Positions 40,280 through 50,788 of a stretch of 64,000 bases of DNA are shown piece after piece (position 1 is the stretch's first letter; the number at the start of each line of letters is the position of its first letter). The position numbers and the translations under genes are program-made. The notes under the pieces were generated by a model that was not told the origin of the DNA, made no database searches, and was given only the letters and a program-made list of their open reading frames with translations. The stretch comes from Tetramitus jugosus (Eukaryota > Heterolobosea > Eutetramitea > Acrasida > Vahlkampfiidae): positions 1-64,000 of the forward strand of contig OW569347.1 in assembly GCA_937625935.1 (NCBI GenBank). Direction: 5' to 3'.

Positions 40280-40510
40280 GTTGTTGGTTCTTTTCTTTTG
40301 TTTTTTGTCAAGGAGAGAAGAACAATTGTTGGTTGACTGTATTGACGGCGATGTATTTTCGGACGAGAAACAAACACAAGAGTAAGGATAAATTGTTACG
40401 GTTAAATTATCTTTAATTAACTACCACATTGATCATGTGGAGCTTGCTAGTCATACAATTCGAAACATTTGTTCAGACACTATCAGTTTTGTTCAAGCGT
40501 GAGAGTGAAA

Positions 40511-41806
40511 TTACAATGGTCTTGCAGAGTAAATTGAACCTTCAATGCTACACTCATTGGAGCCTCTCTTGATCCAGAAGTATCCGCTCATTCCCCAGTT
40601 TGGTCCCCAACTGTTGGCAACAATCCAATATGGCAATCCAGAAGCGCTATCTGTTCCCCAACCAACAATTCTAATGGCATGACCTGCAACGAGAGAACCA
40701 TAAGTATGAGTGTAGACACCAGACTTGTAATAGTAGAAATCAGAGTAGACATAGTATGAGGCATGAACTGGGCCATAGGCAACAATATCATTCATCACAC
40801 TGGTCAAATCAGTACTGGCGAACTTCTTGATGGTGCTAGAGTTTGCTCTGTATCTGACGAATGAGCCAGAACCGGTACATGAGCTAGCACAAGCCTTATT
40901 GCTAGTATCGGATGCACTAATGTACGGAGTACATGTTTCAGTGGTTGTTCCAGTCTCAGCCATGAAAGTCCAGGTCTTTGACATGTAACCACCCTTGCAA
41001 GCCAAGTTGTAACTGTTGCAGTTTAGTTGGTATTGTGGGGAGAGAACAACCTTGGTTGCACCTTTGGAAGCAATACAGATTCTATCAGCTAACACTCCGC
41101 TAGCACTGAATGCCCAGCATCCTCCACAGCTTCCCTGAGACTTGATAGGTGACATGCATGTTGGCCACTTGGTACGAGCGTCAAAGGAACTTGGGAGTCC
41201 ATCGGTAACGGCTGGTGATGGAGCTGGTGATGGTGAAGGGGTTGGAGCAGGGGCCGGGGCAGGAGTTGGTGAAGGAGTTGGTGCTGGTGCTGGTGAAGGT
41301 GATGGAGTTGATGATTCAGCTCCGAAAACCAAATTACCATTCACGCAGTGATATTGAGTTGGGTTGTAGCAAGATCTTCCGCAAGCCTTCATTCCAGTTG
41401 GACACATTTGTCCATTGGTACAAGTGTATTGATTTGGATTATAGCAAGCACCATTACAGCAAGAAAGGGTACCACAGTTGACACCTCCGCAGGTCTCTTT
41501 AATCTTTCTGCTCTCAGGAGCAGTGGCATTGTTAAACATTTCTTCTTCTTCGTCTTCAATCTTCAGACCTACCAGGTAACTGAGATCTCTGACACGCTTG
41601 CCTTGGAAGTCCTCGTTCACACCAGCAGTCCATGAAGGATTGTTAAAGTTGATACGTTCGATAACAGCCTCATCGTCCAAGTCTTCAAATTCGTGATTCA
41701 CACCAGCAATGGATCTTGGGAATGCACTCATTACGAATGAGCAATAGGAGACTGCTAGGAGAAGCAGAGCCAACAAGATGGCAGAATTCTTTCTTGAGTA
41801 AGTCAT
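40511..41806 (-). CDS. Cathepsin B-like C1A cysteine protease with Cys-rich module
   Basis: 431 residues. A signal peptide is followed by a cathepsin B-type propeptide (INFNNPSWTAGVNEDFQGK). A Cys-rich module comes next, with two similar repeats (CNGACYNPNQYTC and CGRSCYNPTQYHC), and then a Pro-Ala-Ser-Thr linker of ~40 residues. The protease domain has the catalytic Cys in KSQGSCGGCWAFSA, His in LVAGHAIRIVGWG and Asn in YWIVANSWGPNWG, so it should be active. I do not see the His-His occluding loop of animal cathepsin B. The Cys-rich module plus PA linker resembles substrate-anchoring modules of secreted enzymes. Lysosomal or secreted digestion of prey is the likely role. Confidence 0.9.
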   Translation of the reverse strand: MTYSRKNSAILLALLLLAVSYCSFVMSAFPRSIAGVNHEFEDLDDEAVIERINFNNPSWTAGVNEDFQGKRVRDLSYLVGLKIEDEEEEMFNNATAPESRKIKETCGGVNCGTLSCCNGACYNPNQYTCTNGQMCPTGMKACGRSCYNPTQYHCVNGNLVFGAESSTPSPSPAPAPTPSPTPAPAPAPTPSPSPAPSPAVTDGLPSSFDARTKWPTCMSPIKSQGSCGGCWAFSASGVLADRICIASKGATKVVLSPQYQLNCNSYNLACKGGYMSKTWTFMAETGTTTETCTPYISASDTSNKACASSCTGSGSFVRYRANSSTIKKFASTDLTSVMNDIVAYGPVHASYYVYSDFYYYKSGVYTHTYGSLVAGHAIRIVGWGTDSASGLPYWIVANSWGPNWGMSGYFWIKRGSNECSIEGSIYSARPL

Positions 41807-42449
41807 GATGATTCTTTCAGGGGTATTAAAGAGTTTGTTGTTGTTTTGTGTTTGTGTTGTTATCCAAAGTGGTGTTGTCTGGGTGTTGCTTTTATACTGT
41901 TGGTTGGGTGTTACTCAACCCATGCGTTTGTAACCTTTCGAATCTAGATTGATTCGCGGAAAGCGTCACATACATTGACAGCGTCAGTCACATAAAACGT
42001 GCGAGCGTACGGAGGTCACTTCGAATCTGCGCCAGAGTGAAAGAAGAATCCATTGACAGGGTACCATTCTCCGAGACAGGGACAGCGTCGTTCTATTTCA
42101 CATTTCGGCCAGTTGTTTGAAAATGGTGATGAAACAGTTGATTCGACGCGAGAGTCTTGACAAGATTCGCGCAAAAGACTTGACTCTCTAATTTGCCTAT
42201 AAACATCGAATCGAAAAAGATGCAACACCTCCGCCGTCAAGTGAAATAATGGTTAATTATGTCATTTGTTTGTTGTTTGAACTTTGTCGGACTTTTTAAA
42301 CACAAAAATGAAGTCTCAACCAAAATGAAGAAGTCGGAGGAGTTTCACACAATTTTCTCCACCGCCACACATGTGAAAAAAAACACAATTTTTTCCCATC
42401 TTGTTCAATTCTTAAGAGCCAACAACATCAACAAACGCGAGAACAAAAG
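41807..42449. other. Divergent promoter region between protease and TSR1 genes
   Basis: About 640 bases with no supported coding sequence. It includes short TTG- and AAC-rich leaders next to both genes and several overlapping GATTCG/CGAATC words at 41940-42175 that could form weak hairpins. Confidence 0.45.
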
Positions 42450-44969
42450 ATGAGTGACGCACCAGCACCAACCATTCACAGAGCCGGTTCAGGCAAACAA
42501 GTCCACAAACCATACAAATCCAAACACTCTACCAAAAATTCACTCAAACGAACCAACAAGGGCAGAATCATCAAGGGTGCCTCACTGAAACACAACATGA
42601 TTGCAGGACAAGAACAAATGAGCAGAACACAGCGCAGAAATCGTTCCGAACAAATCAGAAAACAAAAAAAAGACAATGTTCTCTTCCAAAAGAGAATTGG
42701 TCAGGAAAGTGCACCAAAAATTGTTGCCATGATTTCATTGAGTGAACAAGAGTCCATGTCAGTCAGTATGAGTGAGATTCGATCTCAACTCGATCAACAA
42801 TTTTCATCATCATCATCATCATCAACAACAACAAGCATCTCTCCAAACATTCCACTCACAATCAAATTGGACAAGAAACGAGTCACGTTATTTGAAGTGG
42901 CAAGAGAAGCGAGAGCAGTGTTGGATGCTGGAAAAGTGGCTGATATCCTGTTGTTTGTCATTGATGGAGAGAATGGAGTGGATTCACTAGGTGAATTTTT
43001 CATTTCATTGTTGAGAGCTCAGGGATTTTGTTCCTCACTCGTATTGATGACCGGATTGGAAAAATTGGGCAAGAAGAAGCATGATGTGAAAAAGTATTGG
43101 ACTCGATGGATTCAAGAACAAGTACCAGATGATCCACGTGTCATTCCATTCGAATCCAAGAATCAAAGTGATGTGAAACAGTTGGGAAGATGGCTCGGTG
43201 AACAATCAGTCAAGGAGATTCAGTGGAGAGAGAAACGGCCATATCTCGTGGTTGAAAAGTATGAGTTTGTGCCTTCGACGACAACATCGGCAGAAACATC
43301 AACAGTCGATGCATCCTCCAACAATGATCCATTGAGTTCATTGGCTCACGTTCACAAGAATGGTACGTTGATTGTTCGTGGATTCTTGCGTGGTAAGGGC
43401 ATTACACCCAATCAATTGGTTCACATTGTCAACTATGGTACCTATCAATTGTCAAAGATTGAATTGTTGGATGATCCATGTCCACTCAAGAAGAGAGTTG
43501 TGAACAATGATGACGATGAGATGAACAATGACAGTTCTAGCAAGTATTTGTTGGCTGATCCTGCCAAGCAAGAATCATTGCAGACCTCTCTGCCTCCAGA
43601 CACAACCATGAATGAGCAAACATGGCCAACAGAAGAAGATTTCCAACAACAGATTGCAGCAAAGAAGATCAAGAAGGTTCCAAAGGGATTCTCAGAGTAT
43701 CAAGCCGCTTGGATTGTCGATAGCGATAATGAGGCAGAGGACGGTGACGAAGAGGAGGAAGACGAAGATGAAATGGGTGATTATGATGATGAAGAAGATG
43801 ACAATTTGGAAGATGGTGACGATTATCAGTTCAATGATGTTGCATCAGAGGCTCAGACACATGTTGATAGACACTTTAATATTGACGATGATGAGGCAAT
43901 GACTGAGGAGGAGCGTATTGCCGAGAGAGAGCGTATCATGAAGAAGATTCAAGAGAGCAGAGAAGATATGGAGTTCCCAGATGAGGTCGTAACACCTATT
44001 GACGTTGCAGCAAGAGTTCGATTCCAAAAGTATCGTGGTCTCAAGAGTTTCAGACAATCCCCATGGGATCCAAAGGAGAACTTGCCTGTTGACTACTCTC
44101 GTATTTTCCAATTTGAAAACTTCCAGAGATCACAAAAGTTGTCCATGTTGGACCCTTCTGAATACTCAGAGGAAGCATGTGCTGATCGTGAGTCCTATGT
44201 GGCATTCCACATCAATGACGTACCAGAGAATTTGGTCCAAATTCACGAGTCCAACCCTGTCTCTCCACTGCTCGTCTTTGGATTGATGAGACATGAACAA
44301 AAGTACTCTGTCATGCACTTCCAAATCAAGAAGTGTCCCGACTATGATGAGCCAATCAAGTCAAAGGACGAATTAATTGTTCAGATTGGCTTTAGAACTT
44401 TCAAGTGCAATCCTGTTTATTCTGAACACAATCCTAGAAACGACAAGCACAAGTTCGAGAGATTCTTGCAACCACATAGATTCTTGGCTGCTTCCGTGTT
44501 TGCTCCTATCACTTTCAAGCCTTCTCCAGTGCTAATGTTCAAGAGAGATCCTAATGCTCTGAACAAAAACGACAGATTAAGACTGGTAGCTACAGGTGCA
44601 CTGTTAGGCGTTGATCCAGATCGAGTGATGATTAAGAAGCTCATTTTGACAGGTCATCCATTCAAGATTCATAAGAAGCAGAGTGTTGTGCGTTACATGT
44701 TCCACAACGCTGAAGATATCCGTTGGTTCAGACCTGTTGAAATTTATACAAAGAATGGTAGACATGGTATTATCAAGGAGTCTCTCGGTACTCACGGTTA
44801 CATGAAGTGCTTGTTCGATGATGTCGTGCATCAGTCTGACACAGTGTGCATGAATTTATACAAGCGTGTGTATCCTAAGTGGACAACTGAACATTTCTCG
44901 CTATTGTTCAATCAGAGTCAACCATCCGGAACGACGATTGAAGACGTCACAATGGAAGACGAAGAATAA
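42450..44969 (+). CDS. TSR1: Ribosome biogenesis protein TSR1
   Basis: Single-exon, 839 residues. TSR1 is a GTPase-like (BMS1/TSR1 family) factor of cytoplasmic pre-40S ribosomes. Landmarks are a basic N-terminus with KNSLKRTNKGRI, the degenerate G-domain (LLFVIDGENGVDSLGEFFI, VLMTGLEKLGKKKHDVKKYW), REKRPYLVVEKYEFVP, LIVRGFLRGKGITPNQLVHI and a long acidic stretch (~res 430-480). YRGLKSFRQSPWDPKENLPV and the C-terminal beta domain (SVVRYMFHNAEDIRWFRP, HGIIKESLGTHGYMKCLFD) complete it. As in the family, the classical GTP-binding loop is not conserved. Order and length agree with known TSR1. Confidence 0.93.
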   Translation: MSDAPAPTIHRAGSGKQVHKPYKSKHSTKNSLKRTNKGRIIKGASLKHNMIAGQEQMSRTQRRNRSEQIRKQKKDNVLFQKRIGQESAPKIVAMISLSEQESMSVSMSEIRSQLDQQFSSSSSSSTTTSISPNIPLTIKLDKKRVTLFEVAREARAVLDAGKVADILLFVIDGENGVDSLGEFFISLLRAQGFCSSLVLMTGLEKLGKKKHDVKKYWTRWIQEQVPDDPRVIPFESKNQSDVKQLGRWLGEQSVKEIQWREKRPYLVVEKYEFVPSTTTSAETSTVDASSNNDPLSSLAHVHKNGTLIVRGFLRGKGITPNQLVHIVNYGTYQLSKIELLDDPCPLKKRVVNNDDDEMNNDSSSKYLLADPAKQESLQTSLPPDTTMNEQTWPTEEDFQQQIAAKKIKKVPKGFSEYQAAWIVDSDNEAEDGDEEEEDEDEMGDYDDEEDDNLEDGDDYQFNDVASEAQTHVDRHFNIDDDEAMTEEERIAERERIMKKIQESREDMEFPDEVVTPIDVAARVRFQKYRGLKSFRQSPWDPKENLPVDYSRIFQFENFQRSQKLSMLDPSEYSEEACADRESYVAFHINDVPENLVQIHESNPVSPLLVFGLMRHEQKYSVMHFQIKKCPDYDEPIKSKDELIVQIGFRTFKCNPVYSEHNPRNDKHKFERFLQPHRFLAASVFAPITFKPSPVLMFKRDPNALNKNDRLRLVATGALLGVDPDRVMIKKLILTGHPFKIHKKQSVVRYMFHNAEDIRWFRPVEIYTKNGRHGIIKESLGTHGYMKCLFDDVVHQSDTVCMNLYKRVYPKWTTEHFSLLFNQSQPSGTTIEDVTMEDEE

Positions 44970-44995
44970 AAACTTATATTCATACATGTGATATC

Positions 44996-46130
44996 TTACT
45001 CTATTCTTTGCACAATCTCCTTCAAAATTGTTTCCCATGCTGTGAAGAAGTAAAGATGCCCATATTCTTCTGCGATGAATTCTGTCGAGTTGGGTATCGC
45101 TCGCGTGAGATATCTTCCCATGGGTGGGACACATTGCTTGTCTAATCATTGAGTGGATTGTTTATGGTTAGTAACACTCATGTCGTTGTTGATTGGCGAA
45201 TGAATACAATCGGATACTTACCTTTCAAGCCATAAAACACGAGAACTGAAATGTCCCGCGAGATTTCCTCCAAATGAAATCCCCAGATATTGGCAAACAA
45301 GTAACATTCCCAAGCCTCAGTGTAGTATTGCTCTTTTCTGTTGTTTCGAGAGTTCAGAGGAATACAATAGATTAGAAGGTATTGACATAAACCAATGATC
45401 GAACAAAAGCAAAGGATACTTACTCATAGGCATGAAGTGTGTTTGTAAGAAAAGTGTCCCTAATATCATGATTATTTGTCACAAGGTCAAAGTCTTCTGG
45501 AGATATGTCCTTCCATTGATTGCAAATGTGTTGTTGTTTGTCTGGCAATGTTTTATCGATTAGCTGGCGAGCGTCCTTCGCAAACACCCTAGCTACAATT
45601 CCAGGAGAATACTTGGACAGCCAAAATCCAAGTCTCAACTTGAAAGGCATACCATCTGTTGAATCAGGTTGCTCTCTGGGACCGAGAGAACTCACAGGAA
45701 CAACGCATTTTAATCTTTGAGACAATTGAGCATGAGAAGCACATGCCAGAGCAAAAGGACCTCCAGCCGAATATCCAATGATTGATATTTTTTCATCTTC
45801 ATCAATGTTCAGGTGTTCCAACAGTTCGAGCACATCGTCACCATAGTCTAACAATGAACGATTCTCTTTGATGGTAGAATCTCCGAAACCAGGTCGATCC
45901 AGACTGAGTAATCGAATGTTGGATCGAACATCAGGTGACATCAGATGAGATACTTGATGATTGGAGAGGAATCCTCGATATCCAGGTGATCCATGAAAGT
46001 AAAGGACCAGATGTCGACGAGCCGGTGGTTGATGGTTGGGAGAGAATTCTTCGATTGGAATCCATTCTCTGTAGTACAGCAATCGCTGATCAGATAGGGT
46101 GACAAAAGAGTCTTGTGCCGTCCAGGTCAT
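44996..46130 (-). CDS. Alpha/beta hydrolase
   Basis: Three exons (introns 45338-45423 and 45142-45221) give 322 residues from ATG 46128-46130. The fold is clear: LVLYFHGSPGYRG (oxyanion), RLLSLDRPGFGDS, nucleophile Ser in ISIIGYSAGGPFALACASHA, VSVLVFYGLKDKQCVP (catalytic Asp in the third exon) and His in AEEYGHLYFF. The catalytic triad is therefore complete only after splicing. Substrate unknown; epoxide-hydrolase- or esterase-like. A perfect 19-bp inverted repeat begins 4 bases upstream of the start codon. Confidence 0.8.
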
Positions 46131-46134
46131 TTTC

Positions 46135-46208
46135 AATTAAGATTGTTTTCGTTGATCTGTTTCTTGGTTGATTGGTTTCTTTTCCTGGAAACGAAAACAA
46201 TCTTAATT
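46135..46208. repeat. Perfect 19-bp inverted repeat in a 5' leader
   Basis: AATTAAGATTGTTTTCGTT at 46135-46153 is exactly complementary to 46190-46208, with a 36-base loop. It lies directly upstream of the start codon of the minus-strand hydrolase. In RNA it would form a strong stem next to the start site; in DNA it could be a palindromic binding site or ends of a tiny element. Confidence 0.8.
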
Positions 46209-46754
46209 CTGACTTATTTTTTCTTCCTCATCTGTGACGTCAGACAAGATAGGAACTGTTGATCCCCAAGTTCAACAGTTTTTTTATCAAAAGCTGTTGT
46301 ATATCTTGTCTTTGTTTTCAATCCAATTTGCTTTATCCATGCCAAAAAACACCCATTCAAACCCAAAAATAAGAAGATCTTATGTAACAGCAATAGTTAA
46401 GATACTATGGGTAGGAACCTTCGAATCAACCGATCGCATTGTCTCATGCACAAATGATGGATCTAGCTCTTGGTTGACAGGTACATCTGGATCAGCCATT
46501 GTATCTCTGGGAGTACTATCTTCGCGGATTTGTCGAAAACGACACGTCGGTCTTGGGGTGGATATGTTCGTGACAGATGTACAGAACGGCAATACATCCT
46601 TGAACGAGAAAACAACATTAACATGGCCAGTTAGGGATGTTTCTTCATCTTCTATTTCTTGCAGGTCTTCTAGAAGAGAATAGCCTGCGCATCGACATCT
46701 ACAGCGGAGAATGTGCCGCGGATTCAGAGTTATTTCTCCTCGCAGCAAAGGAAG
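46209..46754. other. Intergenic region with ambiguous open frames
   Basis: Two overlapping open frames exist here, one on each strand (about 46234-46683 plus and 46380-46748 minus), but neither has a convincing start or recognisable domain. The minus-strand frame (for example LLEDLQEIEDEETSLTGHVN) looks slightly more protein-like. I do not call a gene. Confidence 0.4.
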
Positions 46755-49700
46755 ATGCGCGAAAATTCACCGCAAAAAATCTTTATTAGCGCGACAAAAC
46801 AACAAAACAGCAACAACAAACACCACCGTTTCATGAAATCCAATCGAACCACCACTTATTTATTGATTTCATTGTTGTGGTTTCTATTGTTGTTCTCACA
46901 TATCTCCAATGCTTCCACACCAACAACCAAACATGCCCTTCCCACAAACAATAACAAAAATAACAACAATATTGATTTACTCCATGTGAGCACTGCTCTC
47001 AACTCAACCACACCCAACAATGAAACAACCAACAACAGTAATTCAACCTCACCACCATCACCATCCAACCAACAACAACAAAATTGTAGTACTGTACCAT
47101 CACTCTATCAACAACCTTCCTTTTCTGGTCATGCAATGAACTTGAATGACACGAGTGCACTCAACACGACAACTGCCTATCAAATTACTCTTGTTCCATT
47201 ATCGAATAGTGGTGAAGTTGATCCCACAATTCAATTCCTCACTCGAACCAATCAAAAATTATCTTATTACATGACGAATGATCCAGTAAAGTTTCTATCG
47301 ATGCATCCAGAAGGTCGATTCTTTAGTGCTGGAATGTTGTACGAGTTCTTTACGTTTATGACTGTTCAGTTGAATGGTTCACTGTGCTTGTCAGATGAGA
47401 TGAGTCAGCCAACACTGACCTTTTTCCCTCCTTCGCTCAGGAATATGACCTATTTTTTGCAAAAGCAGTTTCCTACGTTGAAAATGAAAGAAACATGTGT
47501 GGTGCACCTGAATGATCATTTTAATTATTTTTCATTGACTGCTGGCAATGTTTCCGTGTACTGTTGTCAGTGGGATGCTACAAAGAGTGAAGTAACCAAT
47601 TGTAGACAGATTGCCAATCCACCAAAATATCTGGCCGCACGTATGATTATATCCCTTGTCATTATTTGTTGGTTTTTGACTCTGCAAGTACGAGGACTGT
47701 TAATCTATGATGGTTGGCATAAACCTGTGGAATTTTGGTATGAAACAACCAATGATCGAGCAGATGATGACGTTTTGACAAAATTGTTGTCCGAGTATTG
47801 GATCATTCAAGTGGTTGTTCGGATAAAACTATGGATGGATCACAAGATTCCCTATCGAGTCATATTTGTCAAGATGCAAAAGTTGAACCCATGGAATTGG
47901 CCAATGTGCACACGGTGGAGAACAGACAAAGAACAAGAAGAAGAGAAACAGAATTTGCTTGTCGAAGAGTTGAATTTAAGCAGAGAGAGTGTCGTGGAGA
48001 GAATTGAGACAGTTGATGAAGGACTTAGTTCGCGCCCGTTAAGAATCACGCAAGTGATAACACAGATATTCCTACCCTGCATTTTCTTCTCTGTGATTGT
48101 GCTCTTCAACATCTATGTGCCTCGAGGAACAGAGGGCTTGCCGGATGTGTACGTCAAGGTGCGAACAGAGAACTTTCTATCACTACTGTCGTACAATATG
48201 GAGCCGCAGTCCGGTCGTCAAACAACGATATCCATAGTGATCGTTATCTCGTACTTGATTCTGAATTTTCTCCAATACTTTTATCGTGGATCGCGCTATA
48301 TTCGTTGGTGTCACAACTATACTCGAGTGCCAAGAGTGATCAACTTTGTTATCGCAGGGTATGCATGCAGTCATTTTGTCGTTTGATACTATTGTACAGA
48401 ATGGTTCATCATCTAACAACTTTTATTTTATAGGTGGAGTTTAGTATTCTTACTCTTGCCCATCGTCATTCAAGTGCCAGTATACCTGAAGACGTCCTAC
48501 GATCCAAAATCTGACTCTTTGAATCTAATCTATATACGATATACGCTCTTGTCAATTGCATCATTGGTTGTATTTCTCGTATCAGTTCAAATCCATGTGG
48601 ACTTCAATATTCCCGAGCGACGTTTCTGGATATTTAGAACTTTATTGGTTAATTTGGTTGTGAATACGCTCTATGTTGCTGCCACACTAATGGTTGGAAT
48701 GGTAGTCGCAAATATGATCGTTGGATTTGTGTGGTATTGGGTATTGTGTATTGCACAGAGCACCTCGCGTCTCCATCTTGCTCTATTCTTCGGTATCGTG
48801 ATTGGTATGTTTAGAAGTGCCAGACAATCTTTCTTACAGCCACTGGTTGTTGTAAGGTCGCAACTCAAGTCAACAGCCACCACGTGTATTATTAAGAGAA
48901 GAGACAAACCAATTGATATCAAGTATCCTTGGTTCACATGGAAACATGAAATTGGAAAGCGTGACCGATTCTTTACATTGTACAATGGTGGCATATTGAA
49001 CTTGGTGGATGAAGAAAAGATAGCCAAAAAGAAAAAGGACGAGGAAGAGAAAAAGAGTAAAGAGGATGCAATCAAGAAGAAGGGTTATCCAACGCCACCC
49101 ACTAGTGATAAGACTCCAGAAAAGACTCTTATGTTAACGGATCACCAAATTAGAAGTGTTATGCGATTTGCTGATGATCCTGTGAAGTATGGACGACCAA
49201 TTATTCAAGATTCAGGTGGGTGCTTCCACGTCCCAATGACTTATATAGATTTATTGCGGCTAAAGAGTCAGTGTATGAACGATATGGAACATCTCATTCA
49301 ATTGATAATGACAAATGCGGCTAAGTTACTGTTCACATTTATCTTGGTGCTTGCATTCAGCAATGTGACAACATTAGACAAGACAATATTGGATTCCGTG
49401 CCGCTGCTCACTGCTGCTTTCATTCCATTCTTCTTCTTCGGTAAATCCAACGAGCAACTATCACAAGAAATTAGTCGAAGATTTCAATCAGCGCAAAGAA
49501 GTGAGTTGGACAGGGTTCGTTTGGCTAACAGTCGGTACAAGGATGTTAAAATTGAGAAGCTCTCGTGGACAATGTTGCACGTAGACAACGCTCCTAAAGA
49601 ACTTCAATTATTGGACGACAGTACACTTTGGGGAGTATCAGATCGTTTCTTGTCTGAATGGTTTGCTGGAAAGGCATTTAAGAGCAAGGAAGAATTTGTG

Positions 49701-50678
49701 ACATTTTTGCAGAGTCATCTCATTCATAAGAGTTTTACGAGAACTCCAACTGAAACACAAGCCGAACTCGTGTATACTGTTCTCAACAGTCAAAATTTGG
49801 CAAAATTCGATAGGAGAGATTTTCTCAGAGAGATTGAATGTTTGTACCAATCCTGCTCGCTAAAGGAATATCTTACTCTGTTGTTCAGATTATTCCAACA
49901 ATTCAATTACAAGGATGAACAGTATGAAGTATCCATTCAAAATATTGATTTGAAAAAGTACGCACAGTTCTCTGCCTATCTCATTCATAACTCTGAGTGG
50001 GGAGATGTAATTTCTCATCGATACCACAAAATATTGCAAATACTCAAGAGTATGAAGAACGAGCTGAAGTATACCCCTATTCTCACTTATGATACGTGGC
50101 TGTTTTATATTTTGTTCAAACTGGGAGAAGATGATAAATATTCAACCGTAGTCAAGAATCTGAAGTGGTTCGATGATTTAGCCTCCAAGATTGCTCGTTT
50201 AGACCAGGAACCAAAGGAAAAAGTCGAACCAAAGGAAGAAGATACAAAGCTGGAAAATGCAGAAAAGCAGGATGAATCTTTGGATACTGAAAACGAAGAC
50301 GACACGAAGGATGACAAACCAGACGATCAGATGAAGAGCGTATCAAGTTTCTCTCAATTCTCTCAGATTTCTGATTTGCATATGAGTATCTTATTCAAAG
50401 AAAAATCAGAATTGGATCCTGAACAACTTGTGGTCGAAGTAGACGAGTTCTGTAATGTCAGTAGACTTGGAGATTGGAGAAAAGTACGAGAATTCCAACC
50501 CCTGGTCAGTCACATTATCTGTTCCACTTGGCCAAACATTGAAGCAACGGATATCAACTTGTACCAACAGCATATCCACCAGCAACATCACCATCCACAT
50601 GATCACGACGAATATTCAGATACCTTTATGCATGATGAGCGAACACTGCTGGATGTCATTGACAATCAAATACACTAA
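46755..50678 (+). CDS. Large multi-span membrane protein, unrecognised
   Basis: Two exons (intron 48359-48433) give 1282 residues from ATG 46755. A signal-anchor-like segment (TTYLLISLLWFLLLFSHISNA) leads an N/S/T-rich luminal part with many N-glycosylation sequons (NSTT, NETT, NSTS). A membrane helix follows (MIISLVIICWFLTLQVRGLL), then several more between residues ~445 and ~690. A cytosolic region with a Lys/Glu-rich stretch and another two-helix cluster (KLLFTFILVLAFSNVTTLDK, VPLLTAAFIPFFFFG) come next. The C-terminal ~400 residues are soluble and helical, with an acidic run. The large N-terminal ectodomain, bundle of helices and long tail suggest a receptor or channel, but I recognise no family. 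Confidence 0.8.
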
Positions 50679-50788
50679 TAAAAAGCGAATCTGCAGTAGA
50701 GCCGCCAAATCTGCTCATCTACGAATTTTTCGTCAACAAACAACAGTCGATGAAATGTTATTCGCGTTGAAGACTTGAACAACAATCA

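Noticed and set aside
46234-46748. Two overlapping open frames (one per strand) as genes
   Set aside because: Neither has a proper ATG start or a recognisable domain, and they overlap each other almost completely.
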